The position numbers were made by a program, and so were the translations under genes. A stretch of 58,569 bases of DNA from Nymphaea colorata (Eukaryota; Streptophyta; Magnoliopsida; Nymphaeales; Nymphaeaceae). This document shows positions 22,836 through 35,253 of the stretch, piece after piece. The stretch covers positions 1-58,569 of the forward strand of contig NW_022205244.1 of assembly GCF_008831285.2 (NCBI RefSeq). Reading direction: 5' to 3'. The first letter of the stretch is position 1. Every line of letters begins with the position of its first letter. The notes under the pieces were generated by a model. The model saw only the letters and a list, made by a program, of their open reading frames with translations, did not search any database and had not been told where the DNA came from.

Positions 22836-24161
22836 TCAGAGGATCTTGGTGCTTTTGGGAGGAAGCAAAACCTTCTTGTCCAGGTTGTTCAGCATCGGCA
22901 GGTTGTTGGAGTTTATGTTCACGTTGTTGAGGATCTAGCGGACAGTCGTCACGCTCCTGCCCGCAGGACGCTTCATCTTCACTATTTGCGCTTGATGACG
23001 TTGTCGCTGGGAAGGTGGGTGGAGTTTATGGTCGGAATGAAGATCTTGTTGTAGGTGTCCTCCTTGTTCTCCAGCTACAACTGGTAGTCCTTAAGCTCAC
23101 GCTACAATACCTAGTATTGTTTTCCTTCTTTATCAGTTTCTCCTTGAGTAGCAGGATCTCTAGAGGTCCTCCAGTCTGCTTGGTCGTTCTCCACGCAGTT
23201 CTTGATCTAATTCATATTGTTCCTGTAGATCTCCATTTAACTTGCCTGGCCTACTAGATTTCTAAATAACTAGATTTATACTGGTGATGGATTGTTCATA
23301 TTTTTCGGTGATTTTGAGTTAGTTCTCGTAGAACTCTTTGATCTTCTCCTCCATGCGCATCTACTGGTCCAGCAATTCCCTCTCATGCCTGTTTTTCAAT
23401 TAATTGAGGGTTTGCTCGTGGTGGGATTTCGCCTATAGGATGGATTGTTCTTTTTGGGCTATGCAATCTTCTTTTTCTTTGATGGTTTTCTTCATTTCCC
23501 TGATCTTGTCCTCAGAGGTTGTGATCTTGTACTTGAGCTCGTAGATCTCGCTGATGAGCTTGGTCTTCTCGATCCTGAACTCCTCCTGCAGCTTCAAGTT
23601 GTTCCTCTAGTCGGCGTTTCTCTAGCTCCTCAGACCCAGAATGCAGGACTCGTATTCGTTCTTGATCTTGGCCTCCTTGTCGGCGAAGCTTCTCCTCAGA
23701 GTGTCCAGCTATAGTGAGTGCTCATGCTTGAGGGATTCGATGATCTGCTGGTAGTGATTGTCTTTATATGTTATTTCCTGCTGGTGTTTCTATATCAATT
23801 TCCTGGTGGTATTGTTCAATTTATTTTCGGATTAGAGTTTGGCCTATTGGATTTGCTTCTCCGTGCGTTCTGTAAGTGCGGAGATGGCCTGTTGGCATTT
23901 CTCCTATAATTCAGTGGTTCTCTTTTGGCATTCCGAGGTGACTGAGTCTATTTTTTGCAGCCATTTCTTGCCGTTCTACTCGTGGTCGATGCGTTCCTTG
24001 GAGTACTTTTCCTGCCACTTGCGGATGTCCTTTTGGAGGTTGATCTAGAAGAGAGCCTTTTCGGTGGATTGATCCTCGGAGAGCTTGCGAATCTCGAATT
24101 CGAAATCGGACTGTAGGACCCTGATCCTTTTCTCCATCCTCGCGCACTCGGAGCAGTTCAT
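22836..24161 (-). CDS. Long coiled-coil protein with N-terminal CxxC
   Basis: About 442 residues. It begins with a CSEC motif and then runs as an almost continuous coiled coil to about residue 370, with many UAR codons read as Gln. The last 50 residues are basic and Asn-rich. Three missing-base sites (about 23162, 23118 and 22989) are needed. It resembles centriole/basal-body or axonemal CCDC proteins only in architecture. Confidence 0.75.
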
Positions 24162-24239
24162 TAATCTTCGTTTATAACGATAAAATAATCTAGTAGTTGT
24201 TAAAAGATGGAAGGGTGAGTATAATAATCGGGGAAATCA

Positions 24240-26088
24240 TCAACCACCGCCAATCACCTTGAAAAGCCTCTTCATGTCCAGCACCTACTTCTCAATACCC
24301 GCCTTGTACAGACAGTAAAGCTAGGGATTGCTCAACTTCACGTGACGAGATATGTTACGACTGAACTAGTCGTATTCCAAGTACTTTCGGTTAGAAGGGT
24401 CGATGTCTATGTAACCAGGAAATTACTCTTGACGAACCACACCAAAACTCATCGTAGGTCTTGAAGCTCTTCGAAAGAGCCTTCACCTTACTCACCGTGG
24501 CCTAGAGATTAACGTCTGGGAACTTGTCAGGACGCTCTCGCATGTACTGCAGAGTAAATCGTCAGCCTTCAGAGCTGGAAGTTGTAGACACTCAGCTGCA
24601 CGATGCCTCCATTTGGAAGTCAGTATCGACGAGGTACCTGCCCTCGGTCTTGTGGTTGTGCTTCTTCCTCTCGAGGAACTTGCCGCCCCAGATGCCTGAA
24701 TTCTTGTCGGCGCTCTGGTAGACCTGCACGGTGTCGTCGCCGCAGTAGAAGGAAACGATGAACTTGCGGTTGTGCTCGTCCTTGTTCTGCGAGATCAGCC
24801 TGGCCTCGAAACGCAGCACGTACTGGTCGTTGGTGAACAGCTTGGTCATGTCCTTCTTGGGAGGCTTCGGCTGCAGACTGAAGACGCTGCCGAGAGAGTC
24901 CTCGGGCGTGCCGTAACCGTTGAAGGGAGGGATCTGGTGCTAGATGGCTAGTTTCTGCCCCTCCTCGACCTTGATGGGGACCAGCTCGATGCCCAGCTTG
25001 TACCTGTAGTAGGCCTTGGTGAAGTCGTCGGCGTCGTAGATCACGCAGTCCCGACCGAAGACGTTGACGTGCTCTCCGATGGCGAAGTCCTGCGGAGAGT
25101 AGAATTCCTCCTTCTTCAAGCTCATGCCGGGGTAGACGGTGTTGATGGCCTTCTTGGGCAGTTTCTGCTTGCTGAGCAGGAGGGGGAAGGGGTCCCTGCC
25201 TGAGTTTTGGAACCTGATCTCCTTCACCTCCACAGTGTCGTCGGCCAGGAAGTAGTTGAGCGTGAAGTAGTTGAAGCCGCCCTCGAGAGTGGAATCGTTC
25301 CAAAGGATCTTGAAGGAAAGGACTTTCCTGTCGTTGTCAAGATACTTCTTGAGTCCGTCGTTGGGGTGGCCTCCTCCCAGCTTGACTTCGATGTACTCCT
25401 TGTACTCCTTGGTGTCGGGCGGGTTGATCTTGGCGTCCTTGGTGCGGGTGAATGTGTTGAAGAGGTCATTGGGCAGCGTTTCGGGTTCGTTGAGTGGGAC
25501 TTCCATGTAGCTGTAGAACTCCTTGGTGAAGGGGTCGCAATCGTAGATGCGGAAGATCCTCTCGAAGAAGTTGATGTTGATGGCGATGTTGAGGTTCTAC
25601 CAAGTGTAGTGGTCGGCCAGCTAGCCGATGACCTTGGGGATCTTCTGCCTCTTGATGAAGACGCCCTGGGGGATGCCCGAGTTTTCCACTTTGGGTTCAG
25701 TGACGAAGATGGTTTCGTCGGAGAGGTAGTAGTAGATGAGGACTGGTCTAATCCTATAATTTTCGAGTCTACTTTCCACGACATGTTCCTGGAAGTATGC
25801 GTAGAAGCGTAGAACTTTTCGGTCGTACTTGAGCCAGGGGGGTTGTATCCTGGGTATGTAGTCGTTTTCGGGCGCGTTCCTCTTCTTCTGGAAGGTGGTA
25901 TTGTTGAGGCTTTTGGTCATCTCATCGATCAGGTTTTCGTCGATTACTTATTTATTGAATTGCCGCTTCTACTGCTGCGATCCGTCCACGAAATTGAACT
26001 GCTGCGTCTTGTGGTAGTTCTGCTTATAGGGATCGTGGAAGACGTGACCCGGCAGGAAGGGAACCTCCTTTGGAATGTTTGTCTGCAT
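24240..26088 (-). CDS. Rib72/EFHC-type axonemal protein with three DM10 domains
   Basis: About 616 residues. The N-terminus carries the PFLPGHVF...HKTQQF segment of EFHC proteins. Three DM10 (DUF1126) domains start near residues 87, 255 and 422, each with a VLRF or VLSF strand followed by a (D)DT(V/I)xVxE strand. An EF-hand-like C-terminus follows. This is the family of Chlamydomonas Rib72 and vertebrate EFHC1/EFHC2, microtubule inner proteins of doublet microtubules. Four frame breaks occur in the last 700 bases (three missing bases, one extra T in TTTT near 24455); the DM10 region itself is intact. Confidence 0.92.
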
Positions 26089-26249
26089 TGAAGTTATATT
26101 TTTTTATTATTAACTTACAATAAACATACTCCTGACTATATCCGCTTCCCACCCCCCTTCACCTCTCCACGACGTCCCTGCTCATTTAATTTTCCTGTCT
26201 TTTTTGGGAATGGATAAAGGGAGACTCTAGGGCACATTTGGATAAACAA

Positions 26250-26755
26250 TCATTTGGTCTTGCTATTCTTATCCTCCTTTTCGTCGAAGAGATCCTTTTG
26301 AATCTGCAGTTCTTTATATATGAGAGATTTGTTGGACTCACTGATGTAGCCGGCGATGAGGATCTCGTCCAGAATGAAATAGGTCTTGGATATTGGTATG
26401 GTTACCTTGTGGAAGTTGAAGATGAGGTCAAGTTCGCAAACATTTCCGAAATATTTATCGAGTATCTCCACGAAGCTTTGCATGAGTTCGAGGACGATGA
26501 GTTCGTTTTCGTCCTTATCGACGATGGTGATGAAGTACAGACTGGCGTAGCGTTTGTAGACGATCTTGTACTATTTGTAGTCCAGGAAATTGCACATCTT
26601 GGGGTTCCGGGTGATTACTAGTTGGTTCACCTAGCTTAACGCACAGTTACTTCCTTCAAAATTCGCTGCTTCTATGATTGGCTCAGGTTCGAAGAGTACC
26701 ACTTCGTCAAACGAGAACGACCGTGACGACTGATCAGGAAGAAACAGTGGATCAT
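26250..26755 (-). CDS. AP-1 complex small (sigma) subunit
   Basis: About 161 residues, the usual sigma length. The start MIHCFFLISRHG, RLTKWY, YKRYASLYF, LDKYFGNVCELDLIFNF and YFILDEIL are near-diagnostic for AP-1 sigma, which helps build clathrin coats at the trans-Golgi and endosomes. A 21-nt in-frame intron (26385-26405) interrupts the FNFHK/TYFILDE junction; keeping it would insert seven residues into an invariant region. One missing base near 26632 lies in a variable loop. AP-2 sigma is a less likely alternative. Confidence 0.92.
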
Positions 26756-26825
26756 TGTTAATTTAAATAATATAAAAAGCCAGAATGTTACCCTTGTTGA
26801 TCAAACATACATCCGCATAATAATA

Positions 26826-27941
26826 TCATTGTTTTTTTTATTATCTTGGAACCTTTACTATCGGCTTCTTATTAGCCTTTGCCTTTGATGGTGGATTGTC
26901 AGATTTTGCAGTTTTTGGATGCTGTTTTTTGTTTTTTTTGGGATGGGGATTCTCATGGGCCTATTAGTGGTGACTGGCGTGGGGGTCGTGATTGACGGTG
27001 GGGGGACTTTTAATTTTCCTGTCACTGAAGGTGTCAACGATGAGAAAAGCTATGCCGATGACGAGCATAACAATCACAATTTTGAGCTTGTAGCTGATGT
27101 AGTAACCGTGATGCACTTCAACGTGAGGACGGTGGTGGGTGGCCATCAGTTCATTCACCTTCTATATTTCGGATAGAGGCAAGCTCGATATCTTCTTGTG
27201 CGTGCCTGAAACCGATGAGTTTTCATCGTGGCTCTCCACGTTGTTGAGGGTGAGGAAGGGCATTTTGTTAGGCTAGGGACTAAGTGGACTCATCGTGAGC
27301 AGCGAACCGTGGTTGTTGCTGGCCAGATGCTTCATTGTGATTTTCTGAGGCTGATCCGCTGATTATCCTTGGCTGGGAGGAGGGCTTGGACTGGGACTGC
27401 GTTTGTTGATATTCAGATTGGGCGGCCTCTTGCCTCTGCTGATGCTGTTGGACCTCTTCGTCTCGTTGCCTGCCTCCTCTCCTCCCTCTTTGGTTTCGGG
27501 AGTCACCAAAAGATTGAAGACTTCGAAATCCGGTTCCTTCTTCGTTATGTAAAATTTATATGAAATTTCTGCGTTTTCTCCTCCGAAGGATTCCTAAAAG
27601 ACTGCCTTTTTGTTTTTTTCAAACTACTGAATCATTTTTTATGCATTGACTGGTATGCTCCTAACCCGTTCCTCGCTATTTCCCTTGATCTCGTATTTGA
27701 TGATGAACTTATTGGCTCCGTGATCCTTGCTGGCATTGAAATTGAAAGTCTTCATGGATTCCAAATCGACAATTTTTTGATTTTTTTTGATCTTAATTTC
27801 TTCTGTTTGGAAGGTATTGGATGAGGGTTCCAATTCTTTGCTGGTCTCTAGGAGGGTGATCCTGAGGTTGCTTTCGGAGAGGACGTTGCGCTTGAGGACC
27901 AATCTTAGAAACACAAGCTAAAAGTGATATTAAAGATTCAT
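26826..27941 (-). CDS. Single-pass membrane protein, function unknown
   Basis: A 371-residue protein in one uninterrupted frame. The N-terminal 150 residues alternate polar and hydrophobic positions in a beta-rich pattern that may be C2-like, though I cannot confirm it. A Pro/Ser-rich linker follows. One transmembrane segment lies near residues 285-305 (KIVIVMLVIGIAFLIV), and the last 60 residues are basic and His/Lys/Pro-rich. Confidence 0.72.
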
Positions 27942-28003
27942 TTTATAAGCGGAGGATGAAAGTTCAGCCCCATAACATCAATAGTCGTATTCTATGAAAA
28001 GGA

Positions 28004-29505
<1,502 letters not shown>

Positions 29506-29558
29506 TTCAATTCCAAATATCTTAATTTTATATAACCTATACCCACCTTCATCAATCA

Positions 29559-30722
29559 TCAAGACACTAAGAACATGGTAAGGATCGAGTTGATAGATGG
29601 GGACTGGGATGGAGAGGGAATATGATGTTGGGGAAAACAATCAAATGAGGTATTCGTCATGAAGTAGGGATCCTATAAGTTGTCATCGGTATCCAATGGC
29701 TAGTTGTCGCTTAGAGGTGGGTTTGGGATGTTCAGCTCGAATTTGGGACGCTAATACTCGTCGACTTGATGGTGAACGAGGCTTGATCCTTGCTGGTGGG
29801 AATGGTCTGCTCTTGCCTCCTATTACTTTAGGCGGCCTTCACTCGAGACAGCACTTACTCTTTGCTGCTATCTCAGTCTCGTCTGAGCTCGTTCCTCCTT
29901 TATGATGGTCTTAAATTTGGCTGATTAAGCGTTCCAATAGTCTTCGAATTACTTGTTTCTCAATAGCTCCTAGAATTCCTTACCGAACAGCCTTGCATGC
30001 AATTCTTCCATTTTTCTCTCATTTTCCTCAGCATTTCTGCACATCTGGAAGCGACTCCTTATCTCCTGTCTCTTTATCCTTGGGTTTCTCTACCGATAAT
30101 TGGATCTTTCGAACCCGTTGCTCCTTTCCTGGTCGTAGCTGCGTTGGTAAAGATCTCTATTGGACCATTCTTGGGATTATTCAGCCATATCTGAGATTTT
30201 TTTAGGTTATTTGATAGTCTATACCATATAATTTTAATTTAAAAAAGGTCTTGAATCTCCCCTCTATTTGATCGATATGCATTTCGGCTACCTTAGCTGG
30301 GACTTGTCTTTCTAAGTGAAGAAAAAAAATACCTTTGCAGCTATCTTTTCATGGACGTTTGACTTCAAAAGACTCATATTCTGTGATTTTTCACTCTCTT
30401 TGCACTATCCTTCCCCATCATTCCTCTCTTATTGGCTCTAATCCTTGATCTTTAACTGTTAGTTGCTTTGGTTGTTTCCTTTAGTGATTTGATCATTAGC
30501 TGCCTCGATCGATGCATTTCTATGCTGATTTTTTTCATGCAAGGTGAGGGAATCTTCATTGATGGTGTCAAATTATTGTCCATTGGTTTCGTTATGATAG
30601 AATTTTTATAGAGTGTTGTAATTATTGAGCCGATAAATAAAAGTAGGGATAACAAGCGGTTGATCAGTTGGAAATTGGCCACTCTCTACGGTATGTTCTT
30701 GGTCGTTGGCGCTAGGATTCAT
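29559..30722 (-). CDS. Gln/Asn-rich protein, function unknown
   Basis: About 380 residues after removal of a 21-nt in-frame intron (30312-30332, a T-rich GTATTT...TTAG). The protein is Gln-, Asn- and Arg-rich. Residues about 220-300 form a basic helical block with RMEELHARLFGKEF-like spacing. The C-terminus is Pro/Ser-rich. The frame is unbroken over 388 codons, which is good evidence that it is real. No family is recognised. Confidence 0.68.
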
Positions 30723-30875
30723 CACTATTTATAAAATAATGGAGACCGGTTGATATTCAACGCATTTCTACGGATCGGATATTGTGCGTTATTTATGATT
30801 TCAAGCGCGCCAACCAATCAAGGTCTTTCCCGAAGGCAAGAAGAGAGTGAATGGGATGAATGATAGTAATAAAAT

Positions 30876-32093
30876 TCAAATATCAAGCTCGAGATTCCAG
30901 TTGAGGAAGTTTCTCATGGTCTTACGCATGATCTATATGCTCTTGTGATGGAAATCATCCCGTTTTTTCTGTCTCATGCTGTGATATTCGGGTTTAAAGT
31001 AAGTGGTCAGTCTTTCTTCGAAGTTTTGAATGTACTCTTCAGTGTATTCCGGGTGAAACTGGAAACTTAAGATCCTTTTGTCCTTGGAAATCAGTGACTC
31101 AACGCTGCACTTGGAGCTTTCTCCGAACTTGGTGAAGTGCTCAGGAGAAGAGGTGACGTGGTCATTGTGGTACTTGTACAATCTGAGGTAACGGAGCTAG
31201 CTTTTGAAGAAATCTTTCATGTATTCAGTATCGGAATGGTCCCCAAATTAAAAATTGATGTTCTCTAGCCCCTTGTTCAGAGTTTTTGTCACTACTTCGA
31301 TGTTCTTGGAGTTAGCAATGAACTGATGTCCGAAGCAAATCCCAAGGACCTTCAGGGTCTTGTTCAGCTTTAACGCCTCCAGGAGGATATCCCTAAAATA
31401 CTCCATTTGAGGAGCCATTCCGTTGACAGAGTAGGAGCTACCAGAGAGGATGACCGTGTTGAACTGGGCAAGCTCTTCGGCCTTTGGGATGTCGTTTTTG
31501 AGGATCCTAAACGAACGCCATGAGTCTCCAGGGTTATAGAAGATTCCAGTTAGGAGTCCCTAGATGTTAATCTTTGGCTTGAGCTTGTCCTGGTTCAGCG
31601 TTGATGTGCTGAAGTTGATGATGGCGATTTTGTTGCTCATTTAGGGATGGGATGATTCCTTGTCATCTTTCAGTAAGTTCACTGCTTCCATAAACGCCTC
31701 TTTTTTTTATGGACTTAGAGAGCTCGTCTTTATTTCAAAGACATTGGTCGTTTCGAGAGTCTTGAAGAGTTACTCTTCGAGATTTCCGATCAGGATGAGT
31801 TCATCACCGTTTTTAACAATCCTTCCCTTGCAGACGAGATTGAAAAGGTAGTCGCACCAAGGCTAAAAGTAAGGCTCAACTGAGGGCTGTTTGGCGTATG
31901 AGGATGACTTCTTCTTGAGGAGGGGGATGAATCCGGGAGGGGTGAGGCCTTTGAGGGTGTTCAAAAATTCTGCGAGGGATAGTACAAACGAATATGAGGA
32001 ATGTTCATTGGATTGAACGGGGATTTTGAGTAGGGCTAATTTGGTGTTGCTGATGAATGCTATTCTTGACTTTTTGTATAGTTTGGGTTCCAT
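30876..32093 (-). CDS. Class-I glutamine amidotransferase domain protein
   Basis: A 405-residue protein in one frame. The C-terminal domain (about 165-400) carries the GATase triad: Cys in GICFGHQ near residue 252, and His and Glu in FHPEYTEEY near 348. The oxyanion-loop GSSYSVN segment also fits. This domain hydrolyses glutamine to supply ammonia, or acts as a gamma-glutamyl peptidase. The N-terminal 155 residues do not resemble any partner synthetase I know, so this is not GMP synthase, CTP synthase or carbamoyl-phosphate synthetase. It may be a stand-alone hydrolase. Confidence 0.82.
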
Positions 32094-32375
32094 GGAAGTA
32101 AAATCTATTAATTTTCGTCGATTATATCGAATTATTATTTATCTACTTGCTGAATAAAACTACTCTTAAATCGAAAAACCCTTTATTTCGCAAATTCAAT
32201 TCTGAATAATTTTGACCAAATAATTGCGAAACATGACCAGAATGCTTTTTAAAGGATAGAGATCGGAATGGAAGATTAACGCATCATTTTTGATATATAC
32301 GAGAAATGTTATACTTATTCATGCGATTTATACAGCATAAAACAATGTGAAAATAGATGAGACGGACATGAACAA

Positions 32376-33110
32376 TCATATATTATACTCTTTTTTGTAA
32401 GGAATCGTAGGCCTGCGGTCCGTAATTTTACCCAAAGAGACAATTACTGGCCTTCCGTGGGGGCAATTAAACGGAGCATCCATTTTGTACAGACTATCCA
32501 AAAGTCCACGCATCTCGAATAACCGCAATCTATCCCCCACTTTGATAGCATTATGACAGGCAAAACTGGCCATGTAGTTTCGCTCGTTGTTGGAATAGGA
32601 ATTCTCATCGTTTTCCTTCTCATTGTACAGCTTATCAACGAAGAAAATAAAATCTTCCTCCTTTAACTCCTTTCCATATACCAGAGGAGCCTCGGTGATC
32701 TTTAGAATGGTCTCTTCTGCCTTCTTGCTAACCTCTACGAATTTCCATCCCTGGCTGTTGATTTCTTCCATTTTTTCTTGAAGAGTTTGGCGGTAATAAT
32801 TGGGCAAGTAGCATTTGTAATCCACCTTTGAGCTGTATTTCTTGGTGGGATTGATCATGTACTGCAGGAATAGGGATTTTTCTGATGCGGCATGCTGGTC
32901 GACCAGATAGAGGTACCCTTAGAAGTGGATAAGGATGAAGCCGTTTTCAAAGTTGCCGATTATGTCGCAAATCGAAAACACTTTACGGTGGAAGACTGAG
33001 TCATTGGTGTCCTCACTTATTATCTATAGGGTATCCTCGTTGGCGTCCTTTTACTTATAGTATTCCGACATGTATTCCGGAAATTGGTGACTTTGGGCCT
33101 TGGACTTCAT
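32376..33110 (-). CDS. Lone MutL/PMS2 C-terminal (endonuclease) domain
   Basis: A 244-residue protein in one frame. GYLYLVDQHAASEK near residue 65-78 is the DQHA(x)2E endonuclease motif of eukaryotic PMS2/MLH3. ACHNAIKVGD near 180 and CPHGRPVI near 218 are the matching metal-site motifs. The usual second Glu of the DQHA motif is replaced by Leu or Gln. The N-terminal GHKL ATPase half of MutL is absent; the region upstream holds a spacer and the SPRY genes. It therefore encodes only the dimerisation/endonuclease domain. It could be a truncated paralogue or a specialised nuclease that works with a separate MutL. Confidence 0.86.
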
Positions 33111-33218
33111 TCTGATAAAAACTATCAGACGGGGAACGGGAAGCCCTAGAGTAAAGCTGTATAAAAAATTAGATCAAATGCTATTCGGAATGTGTAAATC
33201 TTAGAATAAATACCGAGA

Positions 33219-34232
33219 TCATGTTAGTATTTCAATTTAGTCTCCACGGGAGGTCATGAGCACAAATGGATACAGTCTTTCATCCTTGGCCTTTTATTCT
33301 AAGTATACCGAGCCTGCTAATTTGCTATTGACGTACCAAATGATCTCTTTTTGGCCATTGTCGATGAAGACGGTAACTATATCTCCTTTTTTCAAGCTTT
33401 GAAATCTTGACTTCTCTGATTATTTGTAATAGGTGAGGATTTATCCATGGTAGATGTGCCCGTTGTTGCCAAAGATATAATACATCTTATCTGCTTAGCA
33501 AAAACCACAATTCACATCTTTGTCTTATGTGAAGACTCCAATCGATATCATGTTCAACTACGATGATTCTTGCATCTTTACTTGGAAATACCAAATCTAT
33601 TACTCTTCAATCGGCTTCTCATCGTAGGCCATCACTTACTAATGGGATATCTTTTTTATCTGCTTTATGTTCTTATTGATATACTTGTAATTGTGAGCGA
33701 AAGATTTGGGGGTTTTTGGTTGGTCTAGGTTTCCCAGAGTAAGTGAAAGGGGATTACTGTACTTGAGAAGAGTGTTAAAGCTCTTCTCTGGCCTTGAGAG
33801 TTCATTAATATGGATGTCAACGATTTAGTTTGCCAATTTATCGGTGTATCTGTGCATGCTATCGAGTTCTTCACGCATGGAAGTGATCACTTTTTCGAGA
33901 TATGCAATCTATTTTTTCCATTACAGCTATTTACGCTGCAATTATTGTATCTCTCTGCCAAAAGAATTCATCTCCTCCATCTTCTGGAAAGTCATGAAAA
34001 CGTATCCTATCAGTAGCATGAATAGGAAAGTAAGCACCATCTTCACTTAGTCTCCTTTTTATGATTGTACTTTGAACTAGAGTCGATCAATGCGTTCAGT
34101 GATGTTTTAGAGTTGCTCATTACTATCCTCTTTTTATTTCCTGTGCGAAAGAGCACGGTCACTCTTGACCAATTTGGTGGGTGTTTCGTTATGCTCCTAG
34201 GTTTCTTATCTTGTTTGTCTGTATTCTTTCAT
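33219..34232 (-). CDS. Membrane-anchored coiled-coil SPRY protein (copy 1)
   Basis: A 337-residue protein in one frame. A charged N-terminal region is followed by a transmembrane segment near residues 65-83, a coiled coil to about 140, and a SPRY-like domain at about 215-335. The domain shows KKGDIVTVFID, EIIWYVNSKLAGSV and YPFVLMTSRGD, the late strands of SPRY/B30.2 domains, which usually mediate protein binding. It lies head-to-tail with a shorter paralogue at 34317. Topology is inferred. Confidence 0.8.
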
Positions 34233-34316
34233 TTAAAATAATAGTTAAGCTTATGTTATGAACCAATCAATCAAAGTGAAATTTCATAAATAATGCAAAT
34301 AAATACAGATGATAAA

Positions 34317-35084
34317 TCAGGTGCGCACCTTAAAGGTGTCCCCGTGGGTGCTCATGAGGATGAAAGGGTAAAGCCTTTAATTGCTGTAAGCGATTGACCC
34401 AGCATACGTATTATTAACATACCAACTCATTTCGTATTTATTGACAAATACAGTTACTACATCTCCTTTGGATAGATGGTTAAAGGGGATCTGCTTGGAA
34501 GCATGCCTATAGGTGCCTTTATCGTAGTAGATTCTGGAGTCTTTTCCATAAATATAAAACATCTCATCACCCTCACAGTATCCGCAATGCTGATAAATTC
34601 TTTTGTTTTAAGTGAAAAATCCAATGGAAAAATCGCTATCCGATGTTTCTAAGATGGTAATTTGGAAATGCTTCCATAGTGAGTTGGTATGTTCGATTGA
34701 TTTATGATGAGAGACTATCCTGTGACTGCTTTTGAACTTTTTCCATGTGTTCTATCCATCATTCTAGAAATATTTTTCCCTGTTGTGATTGTACTAGCTT
34801 AAATTTAGCCGAATGAGAGTACTGTACTTAAGGAGAATGTTCATATTTTTTTCATGCTTGGAGAGTTAAATAGAATGCAATTCACTTATTTCGTTGATCA
34901 ACTTTTGATGACTGGTTTTGATGTGATTGAGAGTATAATTGACTTCTTATAGCCACGTTTTCAACTATGCTATCCTCTTTGAAGATTCTTTGTCATTTTC
35001 TCTCATTTCAGCCATAGTCACTCCTACAAAGATAACCACGACAGTAACGAGACAAAAAAGTACGAAATCCAGGATCTTTGACAT
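34317..35084 (-). CDS. Membrane-anchored coiled-coil SPRY protein (copy 2)
   Basis: A 255-residue protein in one frame. It starts with a signal-anchor (residues 5-25, FVLFCLVTVVVIFVG), then a coiled coil, then a SPRY-like domain at about 135-255 with SKGDVVTVFVN, MSWYVNNTYAGS and LPFILMSTHGD. These match the same positions in the neighbour at 33219, so the two are tandem duplicates. Here the charged region before the membrane segment has been lost or was gained by the other copy. Confidence 0.82.
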
Positions 35085-35253
35085 TGGTTTATCAATTTTC
35101 CCAGTGCCTATGGTAGTCATAAAGCATAACATTTATAGAATGGATCTGCATTAATGGAGTATTGTTAATTTGGGGATTTTATATAAAAATAAATAAGATA
35201 TACCTATAATTGGCTCCAAATAATGACCTCACTTTCTGCATCCATAATATTTC

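Noticed and set aside
24620-25303. Arg/Gly/Gln-rich 227-residue minus-strand frame
   Set aside because: It lies in another frame of the Rib72-like gene, whose DM10 motifs identify the correct frame.
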